In this document: in pieces, positions 50,716-61,186 of the stretch | Numbering within the stretch: position 1 is the first letter of the stretch | Layout of the letters: every line of letters begins with the position of its first letter | Assembly: GCF_026262505.1 (NCBI RefSeq) | Contig: NC_067208.1 | Span: forward strand, 5,527,962 to 5,591,961 | Origin: Trichomonas vaginalis G3 | Taxonomy: Eukaryota > Parabasalia > Trichomonadida > Trichomonadidae | Direction of reading: 5' to 3' | Length of the DNA: 64,000 nucleotides | The notes under the pieces: generated by a model | What the model was told of the DNA's origin: nothing | The model's database searches: none | What the model saw: only the letters and a program-made list of their open reading frames with translations | Made by a program: the position numbers and the translations under genes

Positions 50716-53700
50716 ATGCGTCCTGCTGGAACTCCAACTTTATCAATACCGGACAGTGCCGACTTTGGTTTCTGTCCAGTTGGTGAAACAGCAACGTTTG
50801 AAATAACAATCAAGAATACTACTCGTGAAGAAACTGAATTCGTTTGGCTATTTAAAGATCCATTCAAGATTTCTCCATCACATGGAACAATTGCCGGCAA
50901 GAAAACACAAACACTAACAGTTTCATTTTTACCTGATACAGCTACTCGCTTTGATGGAACTATCATTTGTCGTTTCGGTAAAAATTTACTCGAATCATCA
51001 GAATTAAAGGTTGTTGGTGTTGCCAAAGTACCACATATTTCGCTCAGTACAGAGAACATTGACTTTGGTCGTGTACCAAGTGGTGCAAAGGCAGTTCAAT
51101 CGTTAACAGTCCATAACTCTGCCCCTGTACCTGCCACTGTTGAAATTGTTTCTGACTTCAATCAATTCCAAGTACAGCCTACTAAAATTCATCTTCAGCC
51201 TGAAAGTACTGCGAGCGTTAAAATTCAATTTCACCCAACAAACTTTGACTTCTTCGCTTTTGCTAATATCAACTTTACTACTGCTGGCGGCAACTCTGCT
51301 TCCATGCGTTGCAGTGCTTACGTTACAGGCCCAGAAGTCTCAATTGACAAGAATTACATTAATCTCGGAAATGTCCAACTTAAATCTAAGTCATCAAGTA
51401 TGTTGAATATCCAGAACCACTCAGATCGTCGTGTTTTCTTCCAATTCATGATCGAGCCAACATCTGCATTTTTCTTCGAGCCAAATCAAGGTATTTTGGC
51501 ACCAAACTATTCTAAGTCTATTCGTATTACATTTACACCTCAATATCCTATTGCTTACTACAGAAGAGTTACTCTTTTGATCCATCAGCATCATCCTATT
51601 GCAGTTGATGTCTTTGGCTCAGCCTACGACACATTTACTATTCCACCTCGCCTGAAGATCTCATCGATCGAAGCAAACCGCTGCATTATCGCTCAAGGTT
51701 TACAGAATAAGCCACCACATTTACTTCCTAAGATTACGAACCCACAATTACCATCAGTTGATTACATTTCAGCTGATCTTCGTCGTAATGCATGCACACT
51801 CCAGTCTGGTGCCCATCTTTTCGACGAATTATTCTCTCATTCAGATCTTGTTACGATGAGTGCTTCCAACTTCGAGTTCGGACAATGCGTACGTGATGTA
51901 TCCCCTGAACCACAGATCCTCACCGTCAAGAACAACACAGATGCCCCATTAACTCTGTTTTGGCAAACTAATTCCGACGGTTTGGTCTCTGTCGAGCCAG
52001 CAACAACAGAAATCGCCAAACATCAGTCCGCAGAACTCAAAGTCAAGTTCAATCCACTCCTTGAGTTCCAATTCATGGGTGCGACGATCGAAGGTTTCGC
52101 ACAATACAAAGAAATGCGAAACAAGAACATCGTTGAGTTCCCAACGATTCCTTTCTTGTTGTTACCATTTGTCAATGGCCATACAATGGATGATGTCACG
52201 TCATTCATCCCAACAATGTTCACAAGCCACAAAACTCTTGTTTTCGCAGGTTCGATCGCCGGAGATTCGAATTACCAAACTTTCTTTGTTGAAAACAGAG
52301 GAGATTGTGCATTTAAGTTCGACGTGAGAGTCATTGAAGCCGAGAAACCGGATAAAGGTGCATTGACATCTTCTTCTGCCGCTTTCTCAGTTTATCCACA
52401 AGTAGGAACAATAAGAAAAGGATCTTTCCAGATTTTCGTTGTCAGATTCTCTCCAGCACAAAGAGGACATTACCACGCACAATTGTTTGCACAAATCAAT
52501 GATTCCCCTGCAAACAGTTTCTCTGTTAATCTCAAAGGCGATGCAAGTGTTCCTGCTGTTTCATTCTCAACAATGGGAACTCTTTTCTTGCATCCTGTTT
52601 CTTTGGGATCGATTTCCTCCCAAACAATCAAAATCACAAATGATTCAAGTGTTCCAATGCGTTTGGAATGGAAGATTCCTTCCGTTTACTCGAATCTTTT
52701 GATTGTCAAGCCACAGACATCCGAAATCAAGTCACACGAAATCATTGACTGTGTCTGGGAATTCCATCCCGATGCTGTTGGTGAATTCCGTGTCGAAGTT
52801 GTCTGTAACGTTCAAGCATTGGCTGGATCTTCTCATGCATATGTCGCCAAGCAATTGTTACCTTACATTGTTGGCAATGACGGCATGAACAATGATCCAA
52901 GCTTGTTCTCTTCCTTGAGAACTGTTCAACACTATCCATTGACAATTTGCACTTTAGTTACAGATTGTATTGTCAATTCGAAGCCACAAAACATCGATTT
53001 CGGATTTGTCAGAATCAACAGTGCAGCTGTTTCAACACTTTCCATTTCGAATCATTCAGATTCGCAGATGCACTTCTTACTGCAATCTTCTTCCCCTCAG
53101 AAATTGTTGCAGTTCTCTCCAGCTGATGATGTTTTACCACCGAGATCTTCAAGAGAAGTCGAAGTCAGATTCACTCCGAAAACACCAGGAGATGTCACTG
53201 ATTCAATCCTTTGCTCCCTCCTCAACGAATCAATTTACCAACAGGATTGCGCTGGCGAAAAGAAGAAGTCAATCGAAAAGTTGATTGTCAAGAGTTCTGT
53301 ATCAGAAATCTGCAAGATTTCAGGTATTGGATGCTTCCCGCATTTATCTGTTGTCGATGTTTTCTCTCAGAAATACAGTCGATCATTGATCTGGGAAAAC
53401 TGTTCTTGCAACGCAATCAACGATGAAATGAACTTGCTCGGCTGCAATTCATTGACAGATGACTTGAAACAGTTCGTTGTTGACTTCGGATTCGATACAG
53501 TTGATGCAGAACCAACATTGATCTCCATGAGATTCAAGAATGTTGGACACATCGCTTTCAATTTCAGCATCAACTTCCCTAACGATGTTTCAATTGATCC
53601 TGAATACTGGGCACTTCCTGATGAGATTGACCCGAACCAACTCAAGCAGGACCAGATCATGCAGGCGAAACTCTTCAAGGTAAGTGAAAAGAAGTTCCAT

Positions 53701-55233
53701 CTCGAGCCAAACGAGTCATGCAATGTCACATTCACTTACTCCCACAAATTCGTTGAATCCCATCAATTACCTGTTGTTTTGTCTGTTCAAAACGGAAGAA
53801 TCATCAAATTACTTCTCAAAGGAACAACACTTGATCCATCTCTTCCTTACATTGTCAACTATCGCCCTGTCTTCGATCTCCAGCCTGTTCCAATCGGTGC
53901 AATGGAGCCTGCTGTCCAACTTATGCAGATCTTCAATGCTTCATTGACAGAAGCAGACTTCAGAATCGATTTGACACAAGTACAAGAGTGCAATGAGACA
54001 AACCACAACTTCGAGATCTTCAAGTGCTTGAATCCAATGGGAACTGTCAGACCTCGTGGCTTTGCAAACATCCAATGGATATTTAAGCCATTGGAAGCAA
54101 TCCAATACGAAGTTTCCATTCTCTGTGTTGTTTCAAACGGAAACTCATTCACTGTAACATTGAGAGGCCGTGGTGTACACACAGATCACGAGGAATGCGC
54201 TGTTACATGGGAGACAGCACCTCCTAAGTCGTTGATCATTGAAGACTGCTCTCCAGTCACTTTCAGTGAACAATATTTGATGTTTGGAGACATGCCTGTT
54301 TTCGCAACAAAAGACAGAGTTGTCTACATGACAAACACATCAAATATGCCATTGACTTTCGATACGGAGTTGCTCAGTGATTGTGTTAAATTGGAGCCAA
54401 GTACAGGAACTCTTGAACCGCATGAATGCCGCAAGATGATTTTAACAATCAACGCACCACAATCTCCAATGATTTACTCCAATTCAATTCCAATCTACTT
54501 CTCAGAGCCAAAGGCACCAATGCAACGTCAGCCAACTGCTGCAGAACTCGCAGACGAAGAGCAAATCTTATACTGCGATCCTCCAATTGACACATCCAAT
54601 GTTAGAAGCAGTAGAATTGGAGCTTTGCAGTCCCTCAGAACAGGAGGAAGAACACAGAACCCCGACGAATGGAAGTCTGTTGGAGAAAGAACTCTCGAAT
54701 TGTCTCAGAAGACAAAGAACATGAATGCAAGACTTTTCTCAACACACATTGGAAAACGTGGAACAGAAGTTCCTAAAGTCGATGCACCAAAGTATTCCGC
54801 AATACAGTATATCGATATTGCTTTCAACGCAATGACAAAGAACGAATACAGAGAGAGATACGGAAGCCTCGATACTTACTTCTTCGCACCAGAAAACTCT
54901 ACAAAAGCAGAACCAAATGCTCAACATCACGAAGAAGTTGCTGAAGTCCTTGGAGCAATCATTGATGAAACAATTGCTGATGCACAATTGAAGGACTTGT
55001 CAATGAAGGGAGCACAGGAGAGAAGATTGCACATCCCTCTTTTCAGTCAGTTGTACCAGAAGGATCCAGAAATCAACGTCCCACAACAAGACGCTCCTTC
55101 TTTGGCTGACGCAGAAAATGTCGAGGAGATTCTCCACTCAATTATCGATGAAATCATCGATGAGGCATCTGCTGGTAAGTTCAAGCTCGACAAGGAAATT
55201 ATTCAGGTATCTGGTTTCAAACAATTAAACTAA
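50716..55233 (+). CDS. ASH/MSP-domain repeat ciliary protein, CFAP65-like
   Basis: A 1505-residue intact frame built of immunoglobulin-like ASH/MSP domains. Repeated signatures are DFGFCPVGETATFEITIKN (about 15), IDFGRVPSGAKAVQSLTVHN (about 115), INLGNVQLKSKSSSMLNIQN (about 210), IDFGFVRINSAAVSTLSISN (about 755) and others. A central block (GHTMDDVTSFIPTM, then NRGDCAFKFDVR) resembles the equivalent part of CFAP65/CCDC108, a central-pair-associated axonemal protein. The C-terminal 230 residues are helical and acidic. Hydin, CFAP47 and CFAP74 share the fold, so CFAP65 is a best guess. No membrane segment is seen. Confidence 0.75.
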   Translation: MRPAGTPTLSIPDSADFGFCPVGETATFEITIKNTTREETEFVWLFKDPFKISPSHGTIAGKKTQTLTVSFLPDTATRFDGTIICRFGKNLLESSELKVVGVAKVPHISLSTENIDFGRVPSGAKAVQSLTVHNSAPVPATVEIVSDFNQFQVQPTKIHLQPESTASVKIQFHPTNFDFFAFANINFTTAGGNSASMRCSAYVTGPEVSIDKNYINLGNVQLKSKSSSMLNIQNHSDRRVFFQFMIEPTSAFFFEPNQGILAPNYSKSIRITFTPQYPIAYYRRVTLLIHQHHPIAVDVFGSAYDTFTIPPRLKISSIEANRCIIAQGLQNKPPHLLPKITNPQLPSVDYISADLRRNACTLQSGAHLFDELFSHSDLVTMSASNFEFGQCVRDVSPEPQILTVKNNTDAPLTLFWQTNSDGLVSVEPATTEIAKHQSAELKVKFNPLLEFQFMGATIEGFAQYKEMRNKNIVEFPTIPFLLLPFVNGHTMDDVTSFIPTMFTSHKTLVFAGSIAGDSNYQTFFVENRGDCAFKFDVRVIEAEKPDKGALTSSSAAFSVYPQVGTIRKGSFQIFVVRFSPAQRGHYHAQLFAQINDSPANSFSVNLKGDASVPAVSFSTMGTLFLHPVSLGSISSQTIKITNDSSVPMRLEWKIPSVYSNLLIVKPQTSEIKSHEIIDCVWEFHPDAVGEFRVEVVCNVQALAGSSHAYVAKQLLPYIVGNDGMNNDPSLFSSLRTVQHYPLTICTLVTDCIVNSKPQNIDFGFVRINSAAVSTLSISNHSDSQMHFLLQSSSPQKLLQFSPADDVLPPRSSREVEVRFTPKTPGDVTDSILCSLLNESIYQQDCAGEKKKSIEKLIVKSSVSEICKISGIGCFPHLSVVDVFSQKYSRSLIWENCSCNAINDEMNLLGCNSLTDDLKQFVVDFGFDTVDAEPTLISMRFKNVGHIAFNFSINFPNDVSIDPEYWALPDEIDPNQLKQDQIMQAKLFKVSEKKFHLEPNESCNVTFTYSHKFVESHQLPVVLSVQNGRIIKLLLKGTTLDPSLPYIVNYRPVFDLQPVPIGAMEPAVQLMQIFNASLTEADFRIDLTQVQECNETNHNFEIFKCLNPMGTVRPRGFANIQWIFKPLEAIQYEVSILCVVSNGNSFTVTLRGRGVHTDHEECAVTWETAPPKSLIIEDCSPVTFSEQYLMFGDMPVFATKDRVVYMTNTSNMPLTFDTELLSDCVKLEPSTGTLEPHECRKMILTINAPQSPMIYSNSIPIYFSEPKAPMQRQPTAAELADEEQILYCDPPIDTSNVRSSRIGALQSLRTGGRTQNPDEWKSVGERTLELSQKTKNMNARLFSTHIGKRGTEVPKVDAPKYSAIQYIDIAFNAMTKNEYRERYGSLDTYFFAPENSTKAEPNAQHHEEVAEVLGAIIDETIADAQLKDLSMKGAQERRLHIPLFSQLYQKDPEINVPQQDAPSLADAENVEEILHSIIDEIIDEASAGKFKLDKEIIQVSGFKQLN

Positions 55234-56222
55234 ATGTTAATAAATGATTTATTTTGATATTAATGATATAATTTTTTGATGTCTTTTTTGCAAATAAATA
55301 ATTATATTCACGTTATTATACTGTTCTATTCCAGCTCTCTCAGTAAAAGCACTGCATGATTTAGTTAACTAATTTCCGTGAATTTTTGGTAAATAGCAAA
55401 TATCAAATTCGGATACTATTAAGAGAGTATTTTCACGATTACATGTTTGCCAATATATATTTGTTTTTTCGATTAAAGTTGGCTTTGATTTCTTCTTTTT
55501 CTTTTGTTTTAGGCATCTTTTCAATTGGGATTGCGTCATGCGACAAGTGTCAACACAGGATTTCATGAATCTTGCTTTCTGGCGTTTTGCAAGTTTAAGG
55601 CTCCAATTAATCATATCTAGAATTTTATAAAAACATCCATAATTGTAAATGGGTTCTTTTTTGCAAACAGATTTGGAATCTCCCTTAAATAAAGGTTTAG
55701 GAGCAATTATTGTGCAAGAACATACGCTATTGTTCAAATGTCGCTATGGTTATGCTCTTCGCCAAGAATAATTGCATTACTCGCAATTAGATTCAAAATA
55801 TTCAGGTAGATAAAATGATGGAATTACGCCTGATAATGCATCTCTTGTCTAATGAGAAGACTAATAAAGTCATCGTCTTATTAAGGCATGAAAATTTTTC
55901 CATTACACACAAAACTTTTAAATTTAAATTGTTTTCTAAATCTTTGAAAAAAAAATTCAAAGATACAATAATAAAATTTGTATTTTTGAATCTTGAGCCC
56001 ATATTAATAATATCATAATTTTTGGTAGTGCATTCAAAATTCTGATAATTTCGATTTTTGAAAGCAGGGCCGAGTCAATCTCTAACTTTTTTCCTCATCT
56101 TTAAACTCTTTAGGCCGAATTTTGATTGCTATACTCAATGGAATTTCATTTATTATCTGTTAAATAATCCCTTTCATTAAACGTAGACGATTTTGATTCG
56201 AAGCTTCAAAAGATTAAATTAA
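55234..56222. other. Long intergenic region, no convincing gene
   Basis: Nearly 1 kb of AT-rich DNA. Open frames at 55369-55737 (-) and 55815-56018 (+) are Lys-rich and not protein-like. A 14-mer AGTTTAAGGCTCCA at 55592-55605 equals the outer end of the MITE at 14922 and may be a relic. Upstream of the next gene lie AAACGTAGACGATTTTG (56180-56196) and TTCGAAGCTTCAAAAGATTA, the latter shared with the mirror gene at 60677. Confidence 0.5.
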
Positions 56223-57152
56223 ATGTCGACCGCTGTTACTCAATTAAAAGTTGATTTCCCATACGGGAATTATACCTTTATTAATGGAGAAAATCTAAAG
56301 GATGGATATCAACCTATTTGCAGCATATCAAATTGTAAATTTATGTACCCTTGTAAAGACAGCATAACTTGCACACCAATACAGTTAGATCTAAAAGTTG
56401 GAAAATATTATTTTGAAGTGTATGGTGCGGCTGGCGGAAATGATAACTACGCCTATTATGATGCTTATGGAGGATATGCCGCACTTCAAGTTTCATTGCT
56501 TAAAGAAATACCTTTATTTTTATATATAGGAGGTAAAGGAGGAATGTGGCCAGCTATACATGAGGATGCCTTTAATGGCGGCGGTTGGGGCGGTTCTAAA
56601 AATTCCGGCGGCGGGGCCACTGACTTTCGATCTAAATTAGATGAGCTCAATTCTAGATTTTTGATAGCGGGCGGTGGAGGAGGAGCAGAATATGGAATTG
56701 GTGAATCATTTGGCGGCGGATTGATAGGTGGTAATAGGCACTATACTCCATATTCCGGTGCCAATCAAACGCATCCTGGAACTTATCGAGAAGGTGATAC
56801 AATATATTCTGGAAGTTTTGGCTCCGGTTTCTCTCAAAAAAACTTAGAAATTAGAACCTATCCAGGTGGTGGTGGAGGCCTCTACGGTGGGAGTACTGCA
56901 GCTGGTGGATCTGGTTTTGTTTATACTGAAGGCAGATTGACCACTGAAATTATGGCTTTACCCCCCTCAATAAAAGTCGATAATCCTGAAATTGGTTATT
57001 CACGCAATACAGGATACGGATATGCTATCATTACATCATTGTCTCAATCTGAATGCAAGTGTGTGCAAAAATGCTTTTGTTCAAATGAACGTTTGCTTTT
57101 AAGGAATGTTCAAGCAGTTCCTTTCATGTATAGTTATTTGTTTAAATCTTAA
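56223..57152 (+). CDS. ALK-type glycine-rich protein (left member of mirror pair)
   Basis: A 309-residue protein with a true ATG. The N-terminus (VDFPYGNYTFINGE) is followed by a Cys-containing segment (PICSISNCKFMYPCKDSITC), then the glycine-rich domain: YYFEVYGAAGGND, LYIGGKGG, GGGWGGSKNSGGGATDFR, FLIAGGGGGAE, GGGGGLYGGSTAAGGSGFVY. It ends with a Cys cluster (SECKCVQKCFCSNERLLL). There is no signal peptide or membrane anchor. A close paralogue (about three-quarters identical) lies inverted at 59757-60677. The domain is shared with ALK/LTK ectodomains; its trichomonad role is unknown. Confidence 0.8.
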   Translation: MSTAVTQLKVDFPYGNYTFINGENLKDGYQPICSISNCKFMYPCKDSITCTPIQLDLKVGKYYFEVYGAAGGNDNYAYYDAYGGYAALQVSLLKEIPLFLYIGGKGGMWPAIHEDAFNGGGWGGSKNSGGGATDFRSKLDELNSRFLIAGGGGGAEYGIGESFGGGLIGGNRHYTPYSGANQTHPGTYREGDTIYSGSFGSGFSQKNLEIRTYPGGGGGLYGGSTAAGGSGFVYTEGRLTTEIMALPPSIKVDNPEIGYSRNTGYGYAIITSLSQSECKCVQKCFCSNERLLLRNVQAVPFMYSYLFKS

Positions 57153-57394
57153 TTTGATAAAAAATTTACATCAGAAATTTATTAAGCCTTTTTCTTTGTT
57201 GACTAGCAAATTCTTTTGTGTGTACTTATAATTTTCTGACATGCTCTCAAAAAGTGTAATAGAAAATAAAACTTTCATGGGAAAATTAAGAGTATGTCAG
57301 AAAATGTTAAGTTTTATGTTATTCTCTGAACATAAAAACCCTGAGCTGAATTAAATTAAGTAATCACGCATAATCATTCTTTAATTTGATTCTC

Positions 57395-58171
57395 ATGATT
57401 GAGAATAATATTGTTTATATTGATTTTATCTTATGAGTGATCTTGAAACATTGATGACAGACTTTATGCTCACTATTAAGATCTATCAATATTAAAATTT
57501 ATTATATTTGTTGATTTATTTGTAATGTGAGATTAGTGTATTAAAAATGAAAATAAAGTTGATTTTAAAAAAGAAATTGCTTTTAGAAAAGTAAAATTAA
57601 AAATTTCAGTGGTTGTTGAAAATCTTTTCGAGTGCAAGGTTGATATTTCCGTTTGTTTGCTTGAGGATTGATATGTTTGTCTCTTTGTCGAGGAATCCCA
57701 TCTCACCAAGTGTGTTCAACTGTTGTTCATACTTCTTCTCGAGGTTATCTTCTGTTCCATGAATCTCGACACCCTTGAAGACATCAATTCCGCTAGCACG
57801 AAGTCTTCTGACTGTCTCGATGAGGTTGTGAATGTCGCCAGATGCTTCTGCCTTCGCAATCATCTCGTCCATCTCTGGTGTGCGTTCAACACCTGTAAGT
57901 CTGTAGAAGTTTTCTCTCTCAGATGTCTGACGATCGTCTTCTTCGGAGTGCTGGCAGTCGCAGTTGAATGAGTTCCTGAGTATCTCGTTGAATTCATCGT
58001 TCTTCTGGAGTTTCTCTGCATCCTCTTTGAACTGTGTCATTCCTTGTGTGAATGTCTGAGAGAGGTTCTTCAACATTGTGATGATCTGCTTGAATGTCTC
58101 TGGGTGATCTACAAGCTGCTGAACAGCTGGGAGAACCAATGGATGTGCAGCGAGCATTGGGTATTTGTTGA
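57395..58171. repeat. Left arm of 777-bp inverted duplication
   Basis: Reverse complement of 58788-59564, with only a handful of mismatches. It carries the 3' two-thirds of the ubiquilin gene plus about 210 bp downstream of its stop. Confidence 0.92.
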
Positions 58172-58190
58172 AGAACAAAAAAATACTCAT
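57606..58190 (-). pseudogene. Truncated ubiquilin copy with new start
   Basis: A 194-residue frame on the minus strand. From residue 8 (NKYPMLAAHPLVLPAVQQLV) it is identical to residues about 113-299 of the gene at 58454. It keeps the STI1-like region and the UBA domain but lacks the ubiquitin-like domain. Its first seven codons (MSIFLFF) come from unique spacer sequence beyond the arm. The frame is intact, so a UBA-only protein might be made if the spacer has promoter activity; otherwise it is a dead partial duplicate. Confidence 0.7.
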
Positions 58191-58453
58191 CGATCAATTT
58201 CAAAAAGTTTTATTCGGTTGGATTAAGGAAAGATTTCAATTATTTGTCAGAGTGGGTAAAGTTTGAAAAGAAAAATTAGTCACTTTTATTTTTCGATAAT
58301 TGTTCAATTCAAATCAAAATTTTATGAAAGAATTATGATATTTTAAGACATTTATCATTATGTAACCATGAATATATTAGTTTGTTGATTTTTTTTTTCA
58401 ATGAAAAAATTGTTCAGATGAAATTCAATTGAAAAGGAAATCATTTTTCAAGA

Positions 58454-59353
58454 ATGAAGATCCAAATCACTGGCGAAAACACAGAGACATTCGAAGTAGG
58501 GGTAGACAATGCTAAGTCAACTGTTGTCGAACTCAAAGCAATCATTGCTTCAATCAAGGAAACAGATTACGATGATATGCATCTCTTCTTAAACGATAAA
58601 GAACTCGAAGACGAGAACACACTTGAGGAGAGCGGAGTACAAGAAAATACATCTCTCAAGATGATCAAGAATACTTCGTTCAATGATGCATGCTTTGGAG
58701 GCTGCCCATTCGACTGCTTCGACCCAAGCAAGATTCAAGAAATGTTAGAACAAGTCGAGAAAGATCCAAAGTTGATATATCAGATTATCAACAAATACCC
58801 AATGCTCGCTGCACATCCATTGGTTCTCCCAGCTGTTCAGCAGCTTGTAGATCACCCAGAGACATTCAAGCAGATCATCACAATGTTGAAGAACCTCTCT
58901 CAGACATTCACACAAGGAATGACACAGTTCAAAGAGGATGCAGAGAAACTCCAGAAGAACGATGAATTCAACGAGATACTCAGGAACTCATTCAACTGCG
59001 ACTGCCAGCACTCCGAAGAAGACGATCGTCAGACATCTGAGAGAGAAAACTTCTACAGACTTACAGGTGTTGAACGCACACCAGAGATGGACGAGATGAT
59101 TGCGAAGGCAGAAGCATCTGGCGACATTCACAACCTCATCGAGACAGTCAGAAGACTTCGTGCTAGCGGAATTGATGTCTTCAAGGGTGTCGAGATTCAT
59201 GGAACAGAAGATAACCTCGAGAAGAAGTATGAACAACAGTTGAACACACTTGGTGAGATGGGATTCCTCGACAAAGAGACAAACATATCAATCCTCAAGC
59301 AAACAAACGGAAATATCAACCTTGCACTCGAAAAGATTTTCAACAACCACTGA
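58454..59353 (+). CDS. Ubiquilin/Dsk2-type shuttle protein
   Basis: A 299-residue protein. Residues 1-73 are a ubiquitin-like domain (MKIQITGENTETFEVGVDN, LFLNDKELEDENTLEESGV), about 85-190 an STI1-type Met/Gln-rich region (LSQTFTQGMTQFKEDAEKL), and about 255-299 a UBA domain (QLNTLGEMGFLDKETNISIL, INLALEKIF with the MGF motif). Ubiquilins carry ubiquitinated clients to the proteasome through UBL-proteasome and UBA-ubiquitin contacts. It is shorter than animal ubiquilins and near yeast Dsk2 in size. The leader has TCATTTTTCAAGA directly before the ATG, an Inr-like start. It converges with the glycine-rich gene at 59757. Confidence 0.9.
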   Translation: MKIQITGENTETFEVGVDNAKSTVVELKAIIASIKETDYDDMHLFLNDKELEDENTLEESGVQENTSLKMIKNTSFNDACFGGCPFDCFDPSKIQEMLEQVEKDPKLIYQIINKYPMLAAHPLVLPAVQQLVDHPETFKQIITMLKNLSQTFTQGMTQFKEDAEKLQKNDEFNEILRNSFNCDCQHSEEDDRQTSERENFYRLTGVERTPEMDEMIAKAEASGDIHNLIETVRRLRASGIDVFKGVEIHGTEDNLEKKYEQQLNTLGEMGFLDKETNISILKQTNGNINLALEKIFNNH

Positions 59354-59564
59354 AATTTTTAATTTTACTTTTCTAAAAGCAATTTCTTTTTTAAAATCAA
59401 TTTTATTTTCATTTTTAATACACTAATCTCACATTACAAATAAATCAACAAATATAATAAATTTTAATATTGATAGATCTTAATAGTGAGCATAAAGTCT
59501 GTCATCAATGTTTCAAGATCACTCATTAGATAAAATCAATACAAACAATATTATTCTCAACCAT
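58788..59564. repeat. Right arm of 777-bp inverted duplication
   Basis: Partner of 57395-58171. The 616-bp spacer between the arms holds the promoter and first third of the ubiquilin gene. Confidence 0.92.
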
Positions 59565-59756
59565 TCAAACAAAATAATGAATGCATTTACTTCATTTGGT
59601 GATTTAATAAGATTAAAATCATAACTTTTGTTCTAATCACTCAACTTATTAAACTACATATCAATATAAATCAACTCAATTCAAGTTAAAAAAATTAGCT
59701 AACACAGAGAATGACTCAAATGAATTTTGTTGCTTATGCAGAAAAAAAAATATTTA

Positions 59757-60677
59757 TTAATAACTATACATGAAAGGAATTGCGTGAAAATTCTTTAAAA
59801 TAAAACGTTCTTTTGAACAAAAACATTTTTGCACACACTTGCATTCAGAAGAAGACAACGTAGTAATAATTGCATATCCCTGACCTATATTTCGTGCCCA
59901 TCTTATTTCAGGATTTTCGACTTTTATAGTTGTAGGCAAATCCATGATTTCAGTGGCCAATCTGTTTTCAGAATAAACAAAACCAGAACCACCACCTCCA
60001 TATGCCCAGCCATATAGACCCCCTCCTCCACCTGCGTAAGATCTACCCTCTAAGTCTTTTACAGAGAAACCATAGCCAAATCTTCCAGATAATGTGCCAG
60101 TGTATTCACGATAATAGATTCCTGGATGTGTTTGATTGCCACCAGAATATTTATTATAGTCGTAATCACCTCCAGTCAATCCGCCGCCGAAGCCATTATC
60201 AGCAGAACCATCTATTCCTCCTCCCCCACCCGCTATCAAAAATCTAGATTTGAGATCTCCTAATTTAAATCGAAAGTCAGTGGCCCCTCCGCCAGAATTT
60301 TGAGAATCACCCCATCCCCCACCATTAAATGTATCCTCACGTATATCTGGCCATATTCCTCCTTTACCTCCTATATATAAAAATAAAGGTATTTCTTCAA
60401 GTAAAGAAACTTGCAATGCCGCATAACCTCCATAGCCTTGTGACCTGATTATTCCATCATTTCCGCCAGCAGCACCATACACTTCGAAATAATATTTTCC
60501 GACTTTTAGATCTAACTGTATAGGTGTACATGATATGCTGTCTTTAAAAGGATATAGAAATTTACATTTCGAATTGCTGCAAACAGGTTGATAACCATCC
60601 TTTAGATATCTATCGTCAATAAAAGAATATTTCCCGTATTGGAAATCGACTTTTAATTGAGTAGAAGTGGATGTCAT
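59757..60677 (-). CDS. ALK-type glycine-rich protein (right member of mirror pair)
   Basis: A 306-residue protein from ATG at 60677, the inverted paralogue of the gene at 56223. The same order holds: VDFQYGKYSFID, PVCSNSKCKFLYPFKDSISC, YYFEVYGAAGGND, GGGWGDSQNSGGGATDFR, FLIAGGGGGID, GGGGGLYGWAYGGGGSGFVY, and the end cluster SECKCVQKCFCSKERFIL. Leaders of both genes share GAATCGAAG-TTCAAAA-type sequence, so the duplication included the promoter. It has no signal peptide or anchor. Function unknown. Confidence 0.8.
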   Translation of the reverse strand: MTSTSTQLKVDFQYGKYSFIDDRYLKDGYQPVCSNSKCKFLYPFKDSISCTPIQLDLKVGKYYFEVYGAAGGNDGIIRSQGYGGYAALQVSLLEEIPLFLYIGGKGGIWPDIREDTFNGGGWGDSQNSGGGATDFRFKLGDLKSRFLIAGGGGGIDGSADNGFGGGLTGGDYDYNKYSGGNQTHPGIYYREYTGTLSGRFGYGFSVKDLEGRSYAGGGGGLYGWAYGGGGSGFVYSENRLATEIMDLPTTIKVENPEIRWARNIGQGYAIITTLSSSECKCVQKCFCSKERFILKNFHAIPFMYSY

Positions 60678-61186
60678 TTATATTAGATTTTTGAAACTTC
60701 GATTCAATATCAATATGTTTAATGATTAATGAGGTTATTGGACATATAGTAAAAGAATATGTCATGAGAGCTAGCAATTAAATTTGGTGTAAAGAATTGA
60801 AGATAGGAGTCGGATTGCTTTCAAAATTGAAAGATTTGTTTTTGAATTTTGATAAAATCTGTCAAAAAAATGTGTTAATGATCGGAAAACATAAAATTAC
60901 ATTTGGAACCCTAGAATTTCTTTTCAGAGATTGAAAAAAAAACTATTTTAAAATATTTCTGGACAATAACCATTTGTTAATTAAAAAAGAATAAGCAATT
61001 CATAGAATATAGATGATCAGAGTTTATATGTTCAGGAAATAATATAAAATGAATAAAATCTTTTTTGATATCCAAGAATTTCTATTTTTATAAATAAAAT
61101 TACAAATAATAATATAGGTAATGACATTTTATATAAGAAATAAATAACAATAAATGAATATATACAATAAAAAATATTCTATAAAA
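60678..61186. other. Intergenic, nothing recognised beyond a promoter leader
   Basis: About 500 bp, strongly AT-rich. The part nearest 60677 matches the leader of the mirror gene. The rest lies behind the TAF1 stop and holds no gene that I can see. Confidence 0.5.

Noticed and set aside
55369-55737. 122-codon minus-strand frame
   Set aside because: Lys- and Cys-rich without domain-like pattern, in AT-rich intergenic DNA with a MITE-end-like word inside it.
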